From contig OX155954.1 of the NCBI GenBank assembly GCA_944548615.1, positions 4,777,924 through 4,841,923 of the forward strand: DNA of 64,000 nt, written 5' to 3'. Shown here in pieces: positions 54,205 to 64,000 of the stretch. Both the position numbers and the translations under genes were made by a program. Origin of the DNA: Micropterix aruncella. Its lineage: Eukaryota; Arthropoda; Insecta; Lepidoptera; Micropterigidae. A model generated the notes under the pieces. That model was given only the letters and a program-made list of their open reading frames with translations. It was not told where the DNA came from and ran no database searches. Every line of letters starts with the position of its first letter. Position 1 is the first letter of the stretch.

Positions 54205-54665
54205 GCGGCACTTTGCAAGAGCCACTTTGCTTGGGTTCGGCTGCTTTTCATCTTGAAGGACCCAAATGGTCGATTGCTGTAAATAGCCGTAAATCCATGT
54301 TTCGTCACCTGTTATTATGTTCAACTTCAAATTTGACGCCCCTTCGTTGAATCTGGTAAGAATGGTATTGCACCAAGTGACGCGTCATGTTTTTTGAGTC
54401 TCAGTCAAAATGTGTGGGATCCACCGCCAAACGTTTGTGTAAGATCGATTGTACCTAATTCATTCCTATTCTTAAGGATGCCCGAATCGTCTGTTTCCAT
54501 CATACGGTGCACAGCATCGATGTTTTTGCTGTTGAAAGCGGCGACTTTCACCAAAATTGTCACTGAGATCGACGCAACCGCCTTTGAATTCTGCGAACCA
54601 GGTATAAATTGTCGTCTTGCTTAGTGCTTCATCGCCAAACGCAGTTTGAAACCAGCTGAGTTACA
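54205..54665 (-). pseudogene. Mariner transposase relic
   Basis: Reading from 54665 the minus strand contains LSKTTIYTWFAEFKGGCVDL, then SRRFQQQKHRCC in a shifted frame, RWIPHILTETQK, TRFNEGASNLKLN and IITGDETWIYGY. The TGDETWIYGY motif carries the second catalytic aspartate region of mariner transposases and is followed by QQSTIWVLQDE and P.KVA.AK. RWIPH.LTE.QK and W...F..G...L.D are also mariner hallmarks. There are at least two frameshifts and several stops, and the C-terminal part, with the last catalytic aspartate, is lost at the Rep-X junction. Neither TIR is certain. It would have encoded a cut-and-paste transposase with TA target preference. Confidence 0.85.
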
Positions 54666-54752
54666 CTTAAAATCATATAAAGTAAATCCATCGTACTGCA
54701 GAAAGGCGTTTTTTTTTAATGACGCTACAATGAAAAATCAAATAGCAGTTAG

Positions 54753-55310
54753 ATGAGACAAACTATATTTATGGAGGCAAAAATACTTGATATTAGGCAA
54801 CTGTCTTGTTTAAAAACTACTTTAAGTTTCAATGGCGCGCAAGCAGAGACATTGTTCCCTGCTAAGAACACATTATCAGCGCAGATACCACATTATACAG
54901 TGCCCAGGAGATCTACGTCGTTTGGACAACGCCAATACCACTACCTTGCTCCAAGATTATTGAATATTTTAAGAAAATACTTCGATACTTCAGGACTGAA
55001 ACAGGCGGTTCTTTAACCCCTAGAGCCCCGATTGGCCGATATCGGCCAAAACACTTCAGCGTGACGGCCCCGTTTTAATTTTATTTTAATTTAATTTGTT
55101 TTATTTTATTATGTTTCATTATGTTAATATGTTTTATTTTAATTTTGGGTACAGTGGTTTGGCAGTAATTAAGGTTTTGGTGAGAGTGTAATAATTAAAA
55201 TTTTTTACTCATTTTTACTATTTTTTTTTGGGACATCAACTTGTCAATCGGCTGAGGGGCCGAGGCCTGCAGGGTTAAAAAAGTCTCACACAGTGGTTAA
55301 TTAGTAAAGG
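54753..55310 (+). pseudogene. LINE RT C-terminal fragment split by a TTAA element
   Basis: The frame reads VPRRSTSFGQRQYHYLAPRL then LNILRKYF and ends at TTAA (55013-55016). After the 258-bp insertion the same frame resumes beyond 55278 with KSLTQWLISKGRTE. The T.F.QR....AP.L.N and WLISKG landmarks match the LINE at 57966-61711 (TTFAQRH, RWLLNKG). A stop lies at the junction itself. The 3' untranslated region probably extends to about 55740, where CTGCCTAGTTAGGAG and an AAATAAATAAA-type tail occur. Confidence 0.72.
55017..55274. mobile_element. TTAA-flanked element (258 bp) inside a LINE
   Basis: TTAA at 55013-55016 and 55275-55278. Ends CCCCTAGAGCCCCGATTGG (left) and CCCTGCAGGCCTCGGCCCC (right, reverse complement) share only short stretches, so the TIR is imperfect; GATTGGCCGATATCGGCC near the left end is a further palindrome. 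Non-coding. piggyBac-like by target site. Confidence 0.65.
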
Positions 55311-55744
55311 AAGAACGGAAACTGAATGTATCCTCATGACATTTCAAAAATAGCAACACATTTACACACACACAACCATACACTATACACACCCTCACAT
55401 CCCTAACAATATAATCACCTATATGTAAACAAGAGTGAATACAGTTTTTATATTTTGTAAATCGAGATTTTGTATTTGGATTTATTTTATAATATTTTTT
55501 CACTACTTTTTATTATTTAATGATTATTTAGATTTTTGAATAATTATTTTGTGTTTTTTTTTTGTAAATTTACTATAAACAATTTCTTGCCTTCTTTTTC
55601 ATAAAACTATTTTTTTCCCTTTTTTAATATTATCATAGAATTTGCGTTTTCCTTGGAGGCACTGCCTAGTTAGGAGTGACGCAAAATCATTGTGTAAAAA
55701 TAATTTCTATATATTTTTTTTATTAAATAAATAAAAAAATATAT

Positions 55745-56334
55745 CCAAATAGTTTTTTAAGTGTATTTTTTTATTGTTTATTTGTGGTCAGTTGCGGAAA
55801 CTTTCAGTGTGACCTGTGTAAAAATAACGCAAATTTCATAGGATTTTTTTTTCAACTTATATTATTATACATCCGAGCAAAACTGAAATGAAATTGAATC
55901 ACATGGGTTTGAATTTAAAGTTATTTGTAATTTGGAATCGAACTCAAAACCGAAATTATTCATAAACTATATAATAAGTAATATATATGTGTGCATCTTT
56001 GAGAGATAACAGATCCTTATGCTGCGATGAAATGGTAAGCATCTCTCAAAAGGTATACTCGGAGCTAATCAGGCGAGGAATGTCGAATTTAGCATGGAGG
56101 CGGCGCCGTCTTTGTTCCTGGCTGTCTGTCCGGCCGTCCTTATGTCCAACCGCCTGCTCATTATCATTTTTTCTCCATTCGCCTCCCGGCCAGCCCCACA
56201 AAAAAACCAAATTACCCTTCGCCCGACCAAAGATCTCTCTCTCGAAAACACGATTCTGGAGATTCTCCTTTGGCAGCAGAATATTATTAGCCCGTAGCAT
56301 GCACATAGCCCAGCATCCGTGCTGTGTACATTTG
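55745..56334. other. Unassigned sequence
   Basis: Overlapping frames at 55987-56373 plus and 56046-56645 minus oppose each other; neither shows a domain, and the second runs into Rep-X. Confidence 0.35.
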
Positions 56335-56545
56335 GAGATGTCGACTACAACGGGCGAACCCGTCACCCCATGAAGTTTTAACGATAATGATCGTTCTGTC
56401 TCCCGTGGGGTGACCGTAGAAGACTTTGAGACGATACAAATCTGGCGTCCAGCAAAGCCACGAACCCGCGGCGTGGCACTAGGCCACCTCGCCCCCTGGC
56501 TACCAGTTTTGGCAGGATATTTCCGTCTGCAATTAAGGCGACGAT
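56335..56545 (-). repeat. Rep-X, partial copy
   Basis: GATGTCGACTACAACGGGCG, AACCCGTCACCCCATGAAG, TGATCGTTCTGTCTCCCGTG and CTGGCTACCAGTTTTGGCAG; it stops at AATTAAGGCGACGATG. Confidence 0.78.
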
Positions 56546-57931
56546 GTAGGTAAATTTCGAAAATTACATTTTTTGGCAATTTTTGAACAGTCATACTGAA
56601 ATAACTGATGATGTTAGCCAACAAAACAAAAATATCGTAACTCACGGTACCTTTCTTAAGTAGATAGCTATTTCAGATTTTTTTTAAAGTATTGGAAAAT
56701 TGAGGAAAATAATTAAATCTGGGAGCTATACAGGAAATTTTCATTTTAGAGCATTTTTTGAAACGTGCCTCACACTAAACTGCACGATCAAGAAACTCAA
56801 AAAAAATACTACGGCATTTTAACAATAGTTGTAAAGACGAATGCTTTCGCATACATTTAAAAAAATAAGTTTTTCTTGTTAAAAAAAAATATATAAAAAT
56901 TGTAACTTTCATCCATATTCACTGTTAAATATTACTTATTACTGTGTGTTTTTTTTCAAGTTTGTTTTTTTTTACATAAACTATGTACAATAAACTTGTA
57001 GTACTGACGATTATTTTTTTCAAATAAAATATCAGTATATTTTAAAAATAATATTTTGCGGAGCCCGTTTATATTATTTTTGTCATACAATGAGATGAGC
57101 GCGCTCTTCTCGCGACGACGCGCTGGCATTCAAAATGCCGCAAGCGACATTGGGTCAATATGGTTCTTATGTGGGGATCAATTACTGATTCAAATGGCAT
57201 AACAGCCAACCTTTAATAGTGAAATGTTATTGGCTCTTAGAAACGTGGTTCATTTCGGCTTCGAAGGCCGACATATGCGGTTGCGTTCGCGACGCTCTGT
57301 TTCATGACTTATTATTACCAAATTGACATTTCGATGGATCGGAGAGTGAAAGTAAAAAAATATCGGTTTTAGATGGCTATTTCACCGTGTAAATGAAAGA
57401 GGTTTAAAAACATGATAAATCATATGTTGAAAAATAGAAACAATAATAACTAAAATAATATTTATTTATTTATTTATTTATTTTTTTAATTTACAATATT
57501 ACTTTTTTTTAATAAAAAGTGTTCATTTATTTGATAACAATGTTTCTTTATGTATAAAAACAAAAAAAATATATACATATCGGTAGGTTTTGAACCTACG
57601 ACCGGTGTGATCTTATGCGAGTTTAAAACAAGTGCGCCACTTCAGCTTGCTTCCTGCGAGTCAAAATGTGTGTATATAAGGGGACAGTAAATAATGCCAA
57701 TACATTTGCGTTAGAGCCATATGACAGAGCTATACACCATGTATAAATATAATATACAATTAGGCTACGATTCTGACCGTTCTAATATAGAAAACCGTCA
57801 GATAGGCAGAATTGTAATTTAAAAAACAAAACGTAGGTATCTACTTTTTAAAAGCTTTTATTCAACTTGTAATGTCTGTGAAAAAAAATCTAAAAATGCG
57901 AAGAAATATAACATCAGCAGTAGCTTACAAT
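56546..57931. other. AT-rich sequence with a tRNA-like arm
   Basis: Mostly AT-rich, with a TTTA repeat at 57461-57484 that could be a LINE tail. At 57583-57652 the minus strand has a perfect T-arm-like hairpin (GTAGG-TTCAAAA-CCTAC) and a box-A-like GCTGAAGTGGCGCAC upstream, but no acceptor or anticodon stem, so it is a tRNA-like repeat rather than a tRNA gene. Confidence 0.4.
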
Positions 57932-57974
57932 AAATGTCAAAACTTTTCAATTGCATTGAAAAGTTTTGACATTT
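57932..57974. repeat. Perfect 20-bp hairpin at the LINE 5' edge
   Basis: AAATGTCAAAACTTTTCAAT (57932-57951) and its exact inverse (57955-57974) are separated by TGC. It overlaps the first recognisable codons of the LINE, as expected of a snap-back at a 5'-truncated end. Confidence 0.93.
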
Positions 57975-58581
57975 GCCATTCATACCGACAAATGCTTGGA
58001 TAAGAATAGATGTGTATGTACTAAATTAAGCAAATCTGCAACAGTCTCCTACTTAGGCATAACGGTAGATGAGAAGCTATGTTGGGAAAATCAGATTGCA
58101 AATTTGAGTTCGAGAATTAGAAAGCTGGTTTATGTATTTCTTCGGCTGCGTAACATTCTGTCCAAAACAACCATAAGAATGGTATACATGGCCTTGTGTC
58201 AGAGTATTTTGTCCTACGGAGTCGCGGCATGGGGCGCTACTACTAATGATAATCTGGATAGATTGACAAAAGCGCAGAAATTATTATTGAGAGTAATTCA
58301 AAGGAAAAACCGGCGTCATCCATCTGCCTTGTTATTTTCCCAATCCCATGTGCTATCAGCTAAACAGGTATTCATTAAGCAAGCGCTTCTTGCATTCTAC
58401 AAATCTAGAGATGACCACGCCCGAACTCAAAACAATCTGAACACAAGAATGTCCGCGAGTATCAATTATATAATTCCGTCAGTCAGGACAACATTTGCCC
58501 AGAGACATATATTCTACATAGCCCCAAAATTATATAATTCCCTTAGTGAAGACATGAAAAATTATCCTAACATAAAAATAT

Positions 58582-61500
58582 CGACCCTTTGCGGAACACT
58601 TGTCGTAAAAGCCAAAACGCTACTTTACAGGAGGGGCAAAAAACAAAAAAGTACACGTGTTTTTTATTGTATTTTTATAGTTTTTATAGTTATATTGATA
58701 TATCTGTGAAATATTTTCATAAAATTTTGATTACTTTTATTTCATGTAAACCAGAAAAGAGTATGTGTTATAGTTTAGGAGTTAGTGTGGCTTTTACTAC
58801 ATAAAATTTCATGTTAATTGGTTATTACGACAAAAATAGTTTCATGAAATACTGAGACGTTTGTTGTAAAATACATGTATGTAATAAAGATAGCCTGCTA
58901 TTTGTGTAGTAAAAGACAGGGTTCCATAGAAAAACGAGACTTTATTGTTGTAAATGAATACAATATAATTAGGTTTCTTCCAGTTAGAACGTATAATCTA
59001 GGAGCAAATGATGTAATGCACTATTTATCTCTTAGAAAAACTATTATTTTAGAATAATAAAATACAATTAACAACAAAAATAGTAACCAGTGGTGTTATA
59101 ATTGAAGTATGTTTAGCAACGTCAACTGGGGCAACTTAAAATCAAGTATGACTTTGATTGGAGCTCTGGAGTGACATCGGAGATTGAGGAGGAGATTATA
59201 GATATCTATCCACAATCTCCTCCACAACCTCCGATGCAACCTCATCTTCTTCATCTGTTTTAACTAGTGCATCACTGATTTTGCCATCATAGGGCATTTC
59301 CTGAAACTCTCTGTGGAACCATTTAGGAATTGTTCCATCCGAACACAATTTCTTCAAATCCGAATACTTAGATGCAGATATGGACAGTTTTTTGGAATAC
59401 TTTGGAGCTAAGTTGAAGCTGTTTAACACTTTCTGGTACTCTATTTCATGGCTTTCGTCAATCCCTTCTATCTTTTTTCCTTTCCCTTTGCCTTTACCTT
59501 CTTCTGCACGTTTTGGAAAAGCAAAACTTTTTCGCTCAATGCTTCTTCCTTCATAGAATATTTAATTTCCATTTGATTCAAATTCTTTTTTTTTTACCGT
59601 AGCTACTAGAATATCTTTGAATTTTAAGTTTTTTACTGTCTCTTTGGTAAAGGTTTTCGTCGCGAGCTCCTCCCAATCAATGAAGTCTGTGTGCTCCATA
59701 CAAGTAACTGAATAAGGTCTACGCCTTTTTCTTGCACTTTCAAAATATGAAGGTCATTGTGACGGACTCCACACTATAAGTTTTTTTACTTCGGCTTCAA
59801 TTGTCGCATGTACATAATCGGCAGGCATCTACGTATGTCCAGGTAGCAAGTAATTGATCCGAAGCACTTGAAGATTGTTCGAGGTATGTAAAAAGTAATT
59901 AAGGACGGATAAAACGACTTCATTTTTATTTTGTCCCGTGCACGAATCACAGTATAAGAGAGCGTTTTTATACCCTTTTTATCAAGTTCTTTCAAATACA
60001 AATACAAACAAGATGCAATCTCAATGCCGCCTCGTTTGCCATCACACTCACCCCAGGCAAAACAGGAAACATTTTGTGTGATACTCTAGTAAACGGTGAA
60101 ATTATATACTGCGTATTTCCGGGGATAATATAAAAGCATGCTTTCCCCAAAGGGTGTATTGAGAACCTTCTGTAAGTCAAAACTTCAAGTCAGAGTATCA
60201 ACATCATTCAAAGTTTGATGAGCTTTGAATCGGCTATACATATGGCTTCTTTCTCTTCTAGGTGTTTCTTCCATTTTTCTTTATCAGTTTCAGTCATTTC
60301 ATTTCCAAAAGTCTCTACTTTAGTACATAATGTACATTTATCCTCTCTGGGATGTGGAAGCCAAGGTCATAATCTCCATTAAAAATCTTTCGGAAGATGG
60401 TTTCACTCACAGCCTTTTGGTTGTTTAGTTTACAGTCCTCAGTCCTGAATAATTTGGACAGATTTTTCAATTCATGCTGCTGATACATACGTTTGGATTT
60501 CTTTCTGTTGTAATGTGACGGGCATGCAGGAAGTTTCTCAATAAACGTACGTACATAGATTTTATCTGATTCTAAATATTTGTTAGGAGCACTTCGCGTT
60601 CTCTTTTCTTCTTGTGACATACCTTCCTTTTAATTAGATAAAGTGTACAGCAAAAATCTCTGCGTTATGTCTAAAGTTTTCAATAAACATTTTTGGCATA
60701 CCTTCCTACGATCTTCAACATCATTTATAAAATAATCGTAGGTAAGATTTCGTTTGATAGAATCCGTTCTTTTACGCCTAATAGATCCTGCATGTACAGA
60801 GCGAACTAGCCAATCACGTCGCCGTTGAACATCAAGTTTCCAGAAAAATGAAAAAATGGAGGTTCGTCTCTCGTCGCTTATTTCGTAACAACCTCGATTT
60901 ACAATTCTCTGGAATACACGGATTAATCTGCGTAGATTTTTCTTCGATAATTTTCCCCTTTCTTGTTGAATATTGTTTCCCCTCATCTCTCTGTTTCTTG
61001 TTCAACTTTTTCAAATTTTGTCGTTTCTTTTTCTTGTTTATCTCAATGTTTTGCAATGGATATCGATCCCGGCAATTAAACTGCTGCACCTCCAAGCAAA
61101 CGGACGATATGCCGCGAGCCGCGCTCCAGCGCAGGTGTTTACTACGTAAACAATATACTATAGGTACCTTCACCATAGCTACTAGTAAAACAATCATAGC
61201 TAAGCTACGTTGTAAAACAATCATACGCGTGTTTTGGTTTTTACAACCAATGTCTGCAGAATAAATGAAAAGATTGTGTCTGATCCTAAGGTTGTAAAAG
61301 CCATTTCCAAATTTTGCCATCCTTTACGACAATTGTTATGAAAAAAAAATAGAAATATTTTATAGAATATACGTTGTATCGGCCACGCAGTAAATATTCG
61401 GTGTTTACAGCAACTACTTTTAATTGGAATGTTTTTACAGCATTATTTTTAAGAAATACGTGTTTAGGCTACAAAATTTTCTGTGCAGTAAAAGACATTT

Positions 61501-61621
61501 TTATGGGAATATGACAACTCTAAATATACAGATCGATAGAGCTCGCAAAACTGAGTAAGACTGCATCAAAAAGTGATTTTGGCCAAAATGGCTTTTACGA
61601 CAAGTGTTCCGCAAAGGGTCG
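58582..61621 (-). mobile_element. TIR transposon with ATAT TSD (3,040 bp)
   Basis: The inverted repeats are 33 bp and perfect: CGACCCTTTGCGGAACACTT, then GTCGTAAAAGCCA, at 58582-58614, with the inverse at 61589-61621. ATAT at 58578-58581 and 61622-61625 is the target duplication (TA with one-base-longer TIRs is the alternative). A transposase relic fills the minus strand between about 61200 and 59196. The 4-bp duplication would fit Sola-type elements, but I do not assign the superfamily. Confidence 0.92.
59196..61200 (-). pseudogene. Decayed transposase of the ATAT-flanked element
   Basis: Pieces in order on the minus strand: KKQRDEGKQYSTRKGKIIEE with NPC..NC; after a frameshift near 60905, RGCYEISDERRTSIFSFFW and RRKRTDSIKRNLTYDYF; an in-frame stop at 60630-60632; RTFIEKLPACPSHYNRKKSK and IFNGDYDLGFHIP; a frameshift near 60325, then EDKCTLCTKVETFGNE; further on VSCFAWGECDGKRGGIEIAS; another shift, then LYCDSCTGQNKNEVV and LLPGHT, a stop, MPADYVHATIEAEVKK; finally SISASKYSDLKKLCSDGTIP at 59196-59429. 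This order (FH.P..DKC..C, CDSC.GQNKN, PGHT.M..D..H..IE, Y.DL..LC..G.IP) is that of a large family of uncharacterised insect transposase-like proteins; the aspartates and the glutamate in CDSC, AD and IE are likely catalytic candidates. At least five lesions; inactive. An intact protein would be about 650 residues. Confidence 0.82.
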
Positions 61622-62077
61622 ATATTTAAAGCAAACCTTAATAGATGGCTACTTAACAAGGGATATGTAAAATCTGATCAACTTCTTTGCAACGCACGAC
61701 AATTTATTTAGTATCACTTATCTATTTTTCTTAATTAAATTTTATTAAATTACAACTATAAATGTATATATTTATTACATAGCTATATTTTTTATAAAAT
61801 TGGTATATTTATGTGTATATACAGGTGGTGGGTCCAAATAATTTATTTTAAAAAAACACTTCATTTCTTAAAATTGCATAAAAATATGCACATCTAGAGA
61901 CGGGCCAAATTATCGCCTAGTTAGATGTGCTATTGGCAGTAAAGGTCATGTAAGATGTGTTAAACCTCCCTATATTAATTATTAAATAATTTATATAATT
62001 ATTATAAGATTACATGACCTATGAATGAACTGTATACCTAATCCTATGTACCTAAATAAATAAATAAATAAAATAAT

Positions 62078-63161
62078 AAAATTGATGAGAAAATTGATTG
62101 CCTGTATAATGACATTTTGAACGCCCCGATAGATGCATTTGGAAACCATGATAAATGTAGAAGTTTTTAAAATTGTTTGTGGAAAATGAAACACTGGATG
62201 CAATGAGTTGTTTGATGGGTGACATTATTTGGGAAAGAATACGTTACATAACAACGTAGGTAGCAATACATGCAAGAAGCCTAATTCATGATGTAGATAG
62301 TAATGTTCTCGAAAGGTTTAACGGCATCATTGCAAAATTTATTGGTGGTAAGAGGACAAATTACATCCAAAAGCAGTCTTACCAAGCGCGATGTAATGCG
62401 GCAGTTATATCATTAAATACAAAACAGCCACTGTCAAGATTACATAAAAAATATATAGGCAAAAGTCCCTATGGCAGGATATCAAAAGTGGAATAAAGAA
62501 GACAGAGGCATTTAAGTAAATCCATTCTTTATAAAAGAAATAAAAGCAGAAAGTTTTTTTGAAAAAAAAAACAATAATTCGCATTATGGAGAACATTGCA
62601 ACCAACCCGATGTTCCATCAGAAATATTCGAAAAAAGCAAAGCTCTGTTATTTCAAGAATTGGAAAATAGAAAAATGATCGATTGCGAATTGAAAAACTT
62701 ACGGTTATTCAAGGTGAAAGCAGCGAGTGGTTGGAATTACGAAGAAAAATGGTAACTGCGTCTAACTTTGGCAAAATTGACAATAGTTAACAACACACAA
62801 AATGCGCCAATTTAGTTAAATCCATGACTGAAAATGGGATTTGAGCAACGTAGCATCAATTTGCCATGGAAAAGAAAATGAAACAACTGCACTAGAATGA
62901 AAAATATGTCTAGAAAAAGTGGAAATTCAGCAATGTGGATTATTCATTGACCCTAAATTTCCATTTTTGGGAGCTTCTCCAGATGGAATATCTGATGATT
63001 ATATTTTTGAAGTCAAATTTCCCATTACAGCGCATAGAATCTGGTTAACGGAAGCGACAAGAAAAAGAAAAGTGACATTTTGGAAACAGAAAGATGGAAA
63101 ACTTGAAATCAGCATCAAACATCACTGGTACGTTCAAGTTCAAGGACAGGTCCATATATAA
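62078..63161 (+). pseudogene. Transposon-type gene with YqaJ-like nuclease domain
   Basis: Broken frames on the plus strand read: IDCLYNDILNAPIDAFGNHD (from 62092), then VLERFNGIIAKFIGGKRTNY and SYQARCNAAVISLNTKQPLS (62299-62430), then IQGESSEWLELRRKMVTASN with FGKI (62708-62779), and MEIQQCGLFIDPKFPFLGAS, PDGISDDYIFEVKFP and HHWYVQVQGQVHI (62919-63161). IQG..EW..LR...VTAS.FG, GLF..P..PFLGASPDG and the E.K.P plus Q.QGQ.H tail are the signature of YqaJ-type exonuclease domains (catalytic D, E and K, and a conserved Q). The first half (N.I.AK..GGKR..Y....Y..RC.AAV.S.N) is the region that precedes this domain in transposon-related arthropod and mollusc proteins. There are several frameshifts and stops; its 5' part is not in view and was probably separated by the LINE. 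Confidence 0.8.
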
Positions 63162-63164
63162 TTT

Positions 63165-64000
63165 CTTTTTATTTATTTTTTTTTAATTTTATTTCTGGAA
63201 AAATACAGCGCATACAATATACATACGTGTGCATAAATGTAGAAAAAAAAGAAAAACATTACGCCTATAATCGTTTATTACACATTTGGATTTCAGCATA
63301 TTACACTTAAAAAATAATTATAAAATAAACAAAGTTCATATTAAATATAAAAAATATATAGAAAACCGATGGGAGAGGTAGGGAATTGGAAGTGATTAGG
63401 AAGAAGGAGTTAGACGATGATGGTATGTGTATATGTATATAGATATAAATAAAGATATAGATAGGTCGTATAGTGGATATATAGATACAGATATTTATTG
63501 ATGTTTATAGGTATTTATAGATATATAATAAATATTTATAGATATTTATAAATATTTGTGGTAGCTACTGATATGTTGTATAGAAAGTATATAACTAATT
63601 ACTATAGGTATTAACAAGCTCGTTAGGTGCAATTGATTTGAATAATTCTTTAACGAACGTCGGTTGGTTGAGGTTGAAAATGTCGATGGTGGAGAAACAA
63701 GAGTCGTACGTGCATATCAGCCCATAAGCGATGGAATGTTTCCCGTAGTTGGTATTGGCACGAGAGACCTCAAACGTGCGTGAATTGCGAATTAATCGCT
63801 GAGGAACGAAAAAACGTAAGTTTTCAACAAGGTATGAACTATCTGTGGTATTGTGGATAACTTTAAAGAAAGTGTGCTGGAAAGAAACTGTAACTGGAAC
63901 GATAGATATAACTGGAAAGGAAGTGTGCCTATTTACATTTTGGTCTGGTAAAAACGATCTCCTCAAAACCGAATATATACCTACAGACGGATGATTTGAT
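63165..64000 (-). mobile_element. LINE fragment running off the window
   Basis: The 3' end is on the left (TTTTTATTTATTTTTTTTTA near 63165-63185, i.e. an A-rich tail on the minus strand). An untranslated region with GATAT-type repeats covers 63400-63594. The coding remnant begins at 63595 and stays open to the window edge. Confidence 0.6.
63595..64000 (-). pseudogene. LINE reverse transcriptase C-terminal tail (partial)
   Basis: The frame is open from the window edge to the stop at 63595. It contains VTVSFQHTFFKVIHNTTDSS, RFFVPQRLIRNSRTFEVSRA, NTNYGKHSIAYGLICTYDS and DIFNLNQPTFVKELFKSI. The R..RTF.V...NTNYG.......ICTYDS......DIF pattern is the extreme C-terminus of many insect LINE reverse transcriptases. 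No catalytic motif is in view. Continuing the sequence beyond 64000 would show whether the RT core is intact. Confidence 0.65.

Larger units (their letters stand above)
57966..61711 (+). pseudogene. LINE reverse transcriptase C-terminal half, interrupted
   Basis: Codons 57966-58581 read VSYLGITVDEKLCWENQIAN, SRIRKLVYVFLRLRNIL, YMALCQSILSYGVAAWG, LDRLTKAQKLLLRVIQRKNR, VRTTFAQRHIFYIAPKLYNS and YPNIKI. After the inserted transposon the frame continues at 61626 with FKANLNRWLLNKGYV up to the stop at 61711. Counting one copy of the ATAT duplication, the two pieces join in frame with no lost or extra base, so the split codon is regenerated. LG...D..L.W, CQSILSYG..AWG and T.F.QRH....P.LYN place it with the fragments at 16083, 31334 and 54753. 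The catalytic core is missing. Confidence 0.88.
57955..62077 (+). mobile_element. 5'-truncated LINE, split by a TIR transposon
   Basis: LINE sequence occupies 57955-58581 and 61626-62077. The second part holds the last 28 codons, a stop at 61709-61711, an AT-rich 3' untranslated region with CGCCTAGTTAGATG, and an AATAAATAAATAAATAAA tail. It abuts a YqaJ-type gene fragment on the right, so it probably inserted into that older sequence. Confidence 0.85.

Noticed and set aside
56046..56645. 199-codon open frame (minus) as a host gene
   Set aside because: No domain is visible, frames on the other strand overlap it, and part of it lies in Rep-X.
57583..57652. tRNA gene on the minus strand
   Set aside because: The T-arm is perfect and a box-A-like segment is present, but no acceptor or anticodon stem can be formed.
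60848..61264. 138-codon plus-strand frame
   Set aside because: It is the antisense shadow of the N-terminal part of the transposase relic.

Overview
This window looks like insect nuclear DNA, almost certainly from a moth or butterfly, and it is almost entirely transposable elements (TEs). The taxonomic call rests on several Helitrons with ends typical of lepidopteran families (5' TCCTACTAATATTATAA, 3' CTAG followed by T), a tRNA-derived SINE with an AAAC tail, and many degraded non-LTR (LINE) reverse transcriptases. I found no intact host protein-coding gene, rRNA, convincing tRNA, CRISPR array or bacterial-type operon. Most long open frames are fragments of transposase, reverse transcriptase or Helitron protein, or are translated simple repeats.

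Layout. 1-9.5 kb: a poly-G run, a truncated fold-back element, a terminal-inverted-repeat (TIR) MITE flanked by ATTT, a 321-bp fold-back element, a LINE 3' fragment and the first copy of an unnamed dispersed repeat that I call Rep-X. 9.5-20.6 kb: a TTAA-flanked piggyBac-like element, a 5'-truncated LINE with a 13-bp target-site duplication (TSD), a LINE with a long open RT frame and poly(A) tail, a Rep-X copy split by two LINE insertions, a SINE and LINE scraps. 20.6-27.3 kb: a full-length 6.2-kb Helitron on the minus strand, inserted into a repeat (Rep-V) whose uninterrupted sister copy at 31.8-32.5 kb gives the empty site. 28-37 kb: tandem duplications, a second TTAA element, a SINE containing an RTE-like LINE, and CpG-rich unique DNA. 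37-41 kb: a LINE beside Rep-X, an internally deleted hAT element with a perfect 8-bp TSD inside Rep-X, and a second ATTT-flanked MITE inside another repeat (Rep-Y). 41-48 kb: two short Helitrons, an exact 143-bp tandem duplication, a complete GC-rich fold-back MITE and a 749-bp AT dinucleotide tract. 48-57 kb: more Rep-X and Rep-Y copies, a small 14-bp-TSD insertion, a mariner pseudogene, and a LINE split by a TTAA element. 57-64 kb: a nested stack in which a gene fragment with a YqaJ-type nuclease domain is abutted by a LINE, which is split by a 3,040-bp TIR transposon with ATAT TSDs and a decayed transposase.

The elements do not form a pathway. What links them is nesting: repeats serve as landing sites for later insertions, and several insertions can be undone on paper from target duplications, sister empty sites or restored reading frames. 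The density of nesting suggests heterochromatin, a W chromosome or a very large intron, which is inference. CpG-rich unique patches (about 8.56-8.79, 11.26-11.37, 14.75-14.86, 30.25-30.43, 33.17-33.34, 34.85-35.30, 36.05-36.35, 40.93-41.17 and 45.55-45.78 kb) are the only candidates for host regulatory or first-exon DNA. The strongest individual observations are the Helitron with its empty site, the ATAT-flanked transposon with a restorable LINE frame, the two ATTT-flanked MITEs and the Rep-X family.
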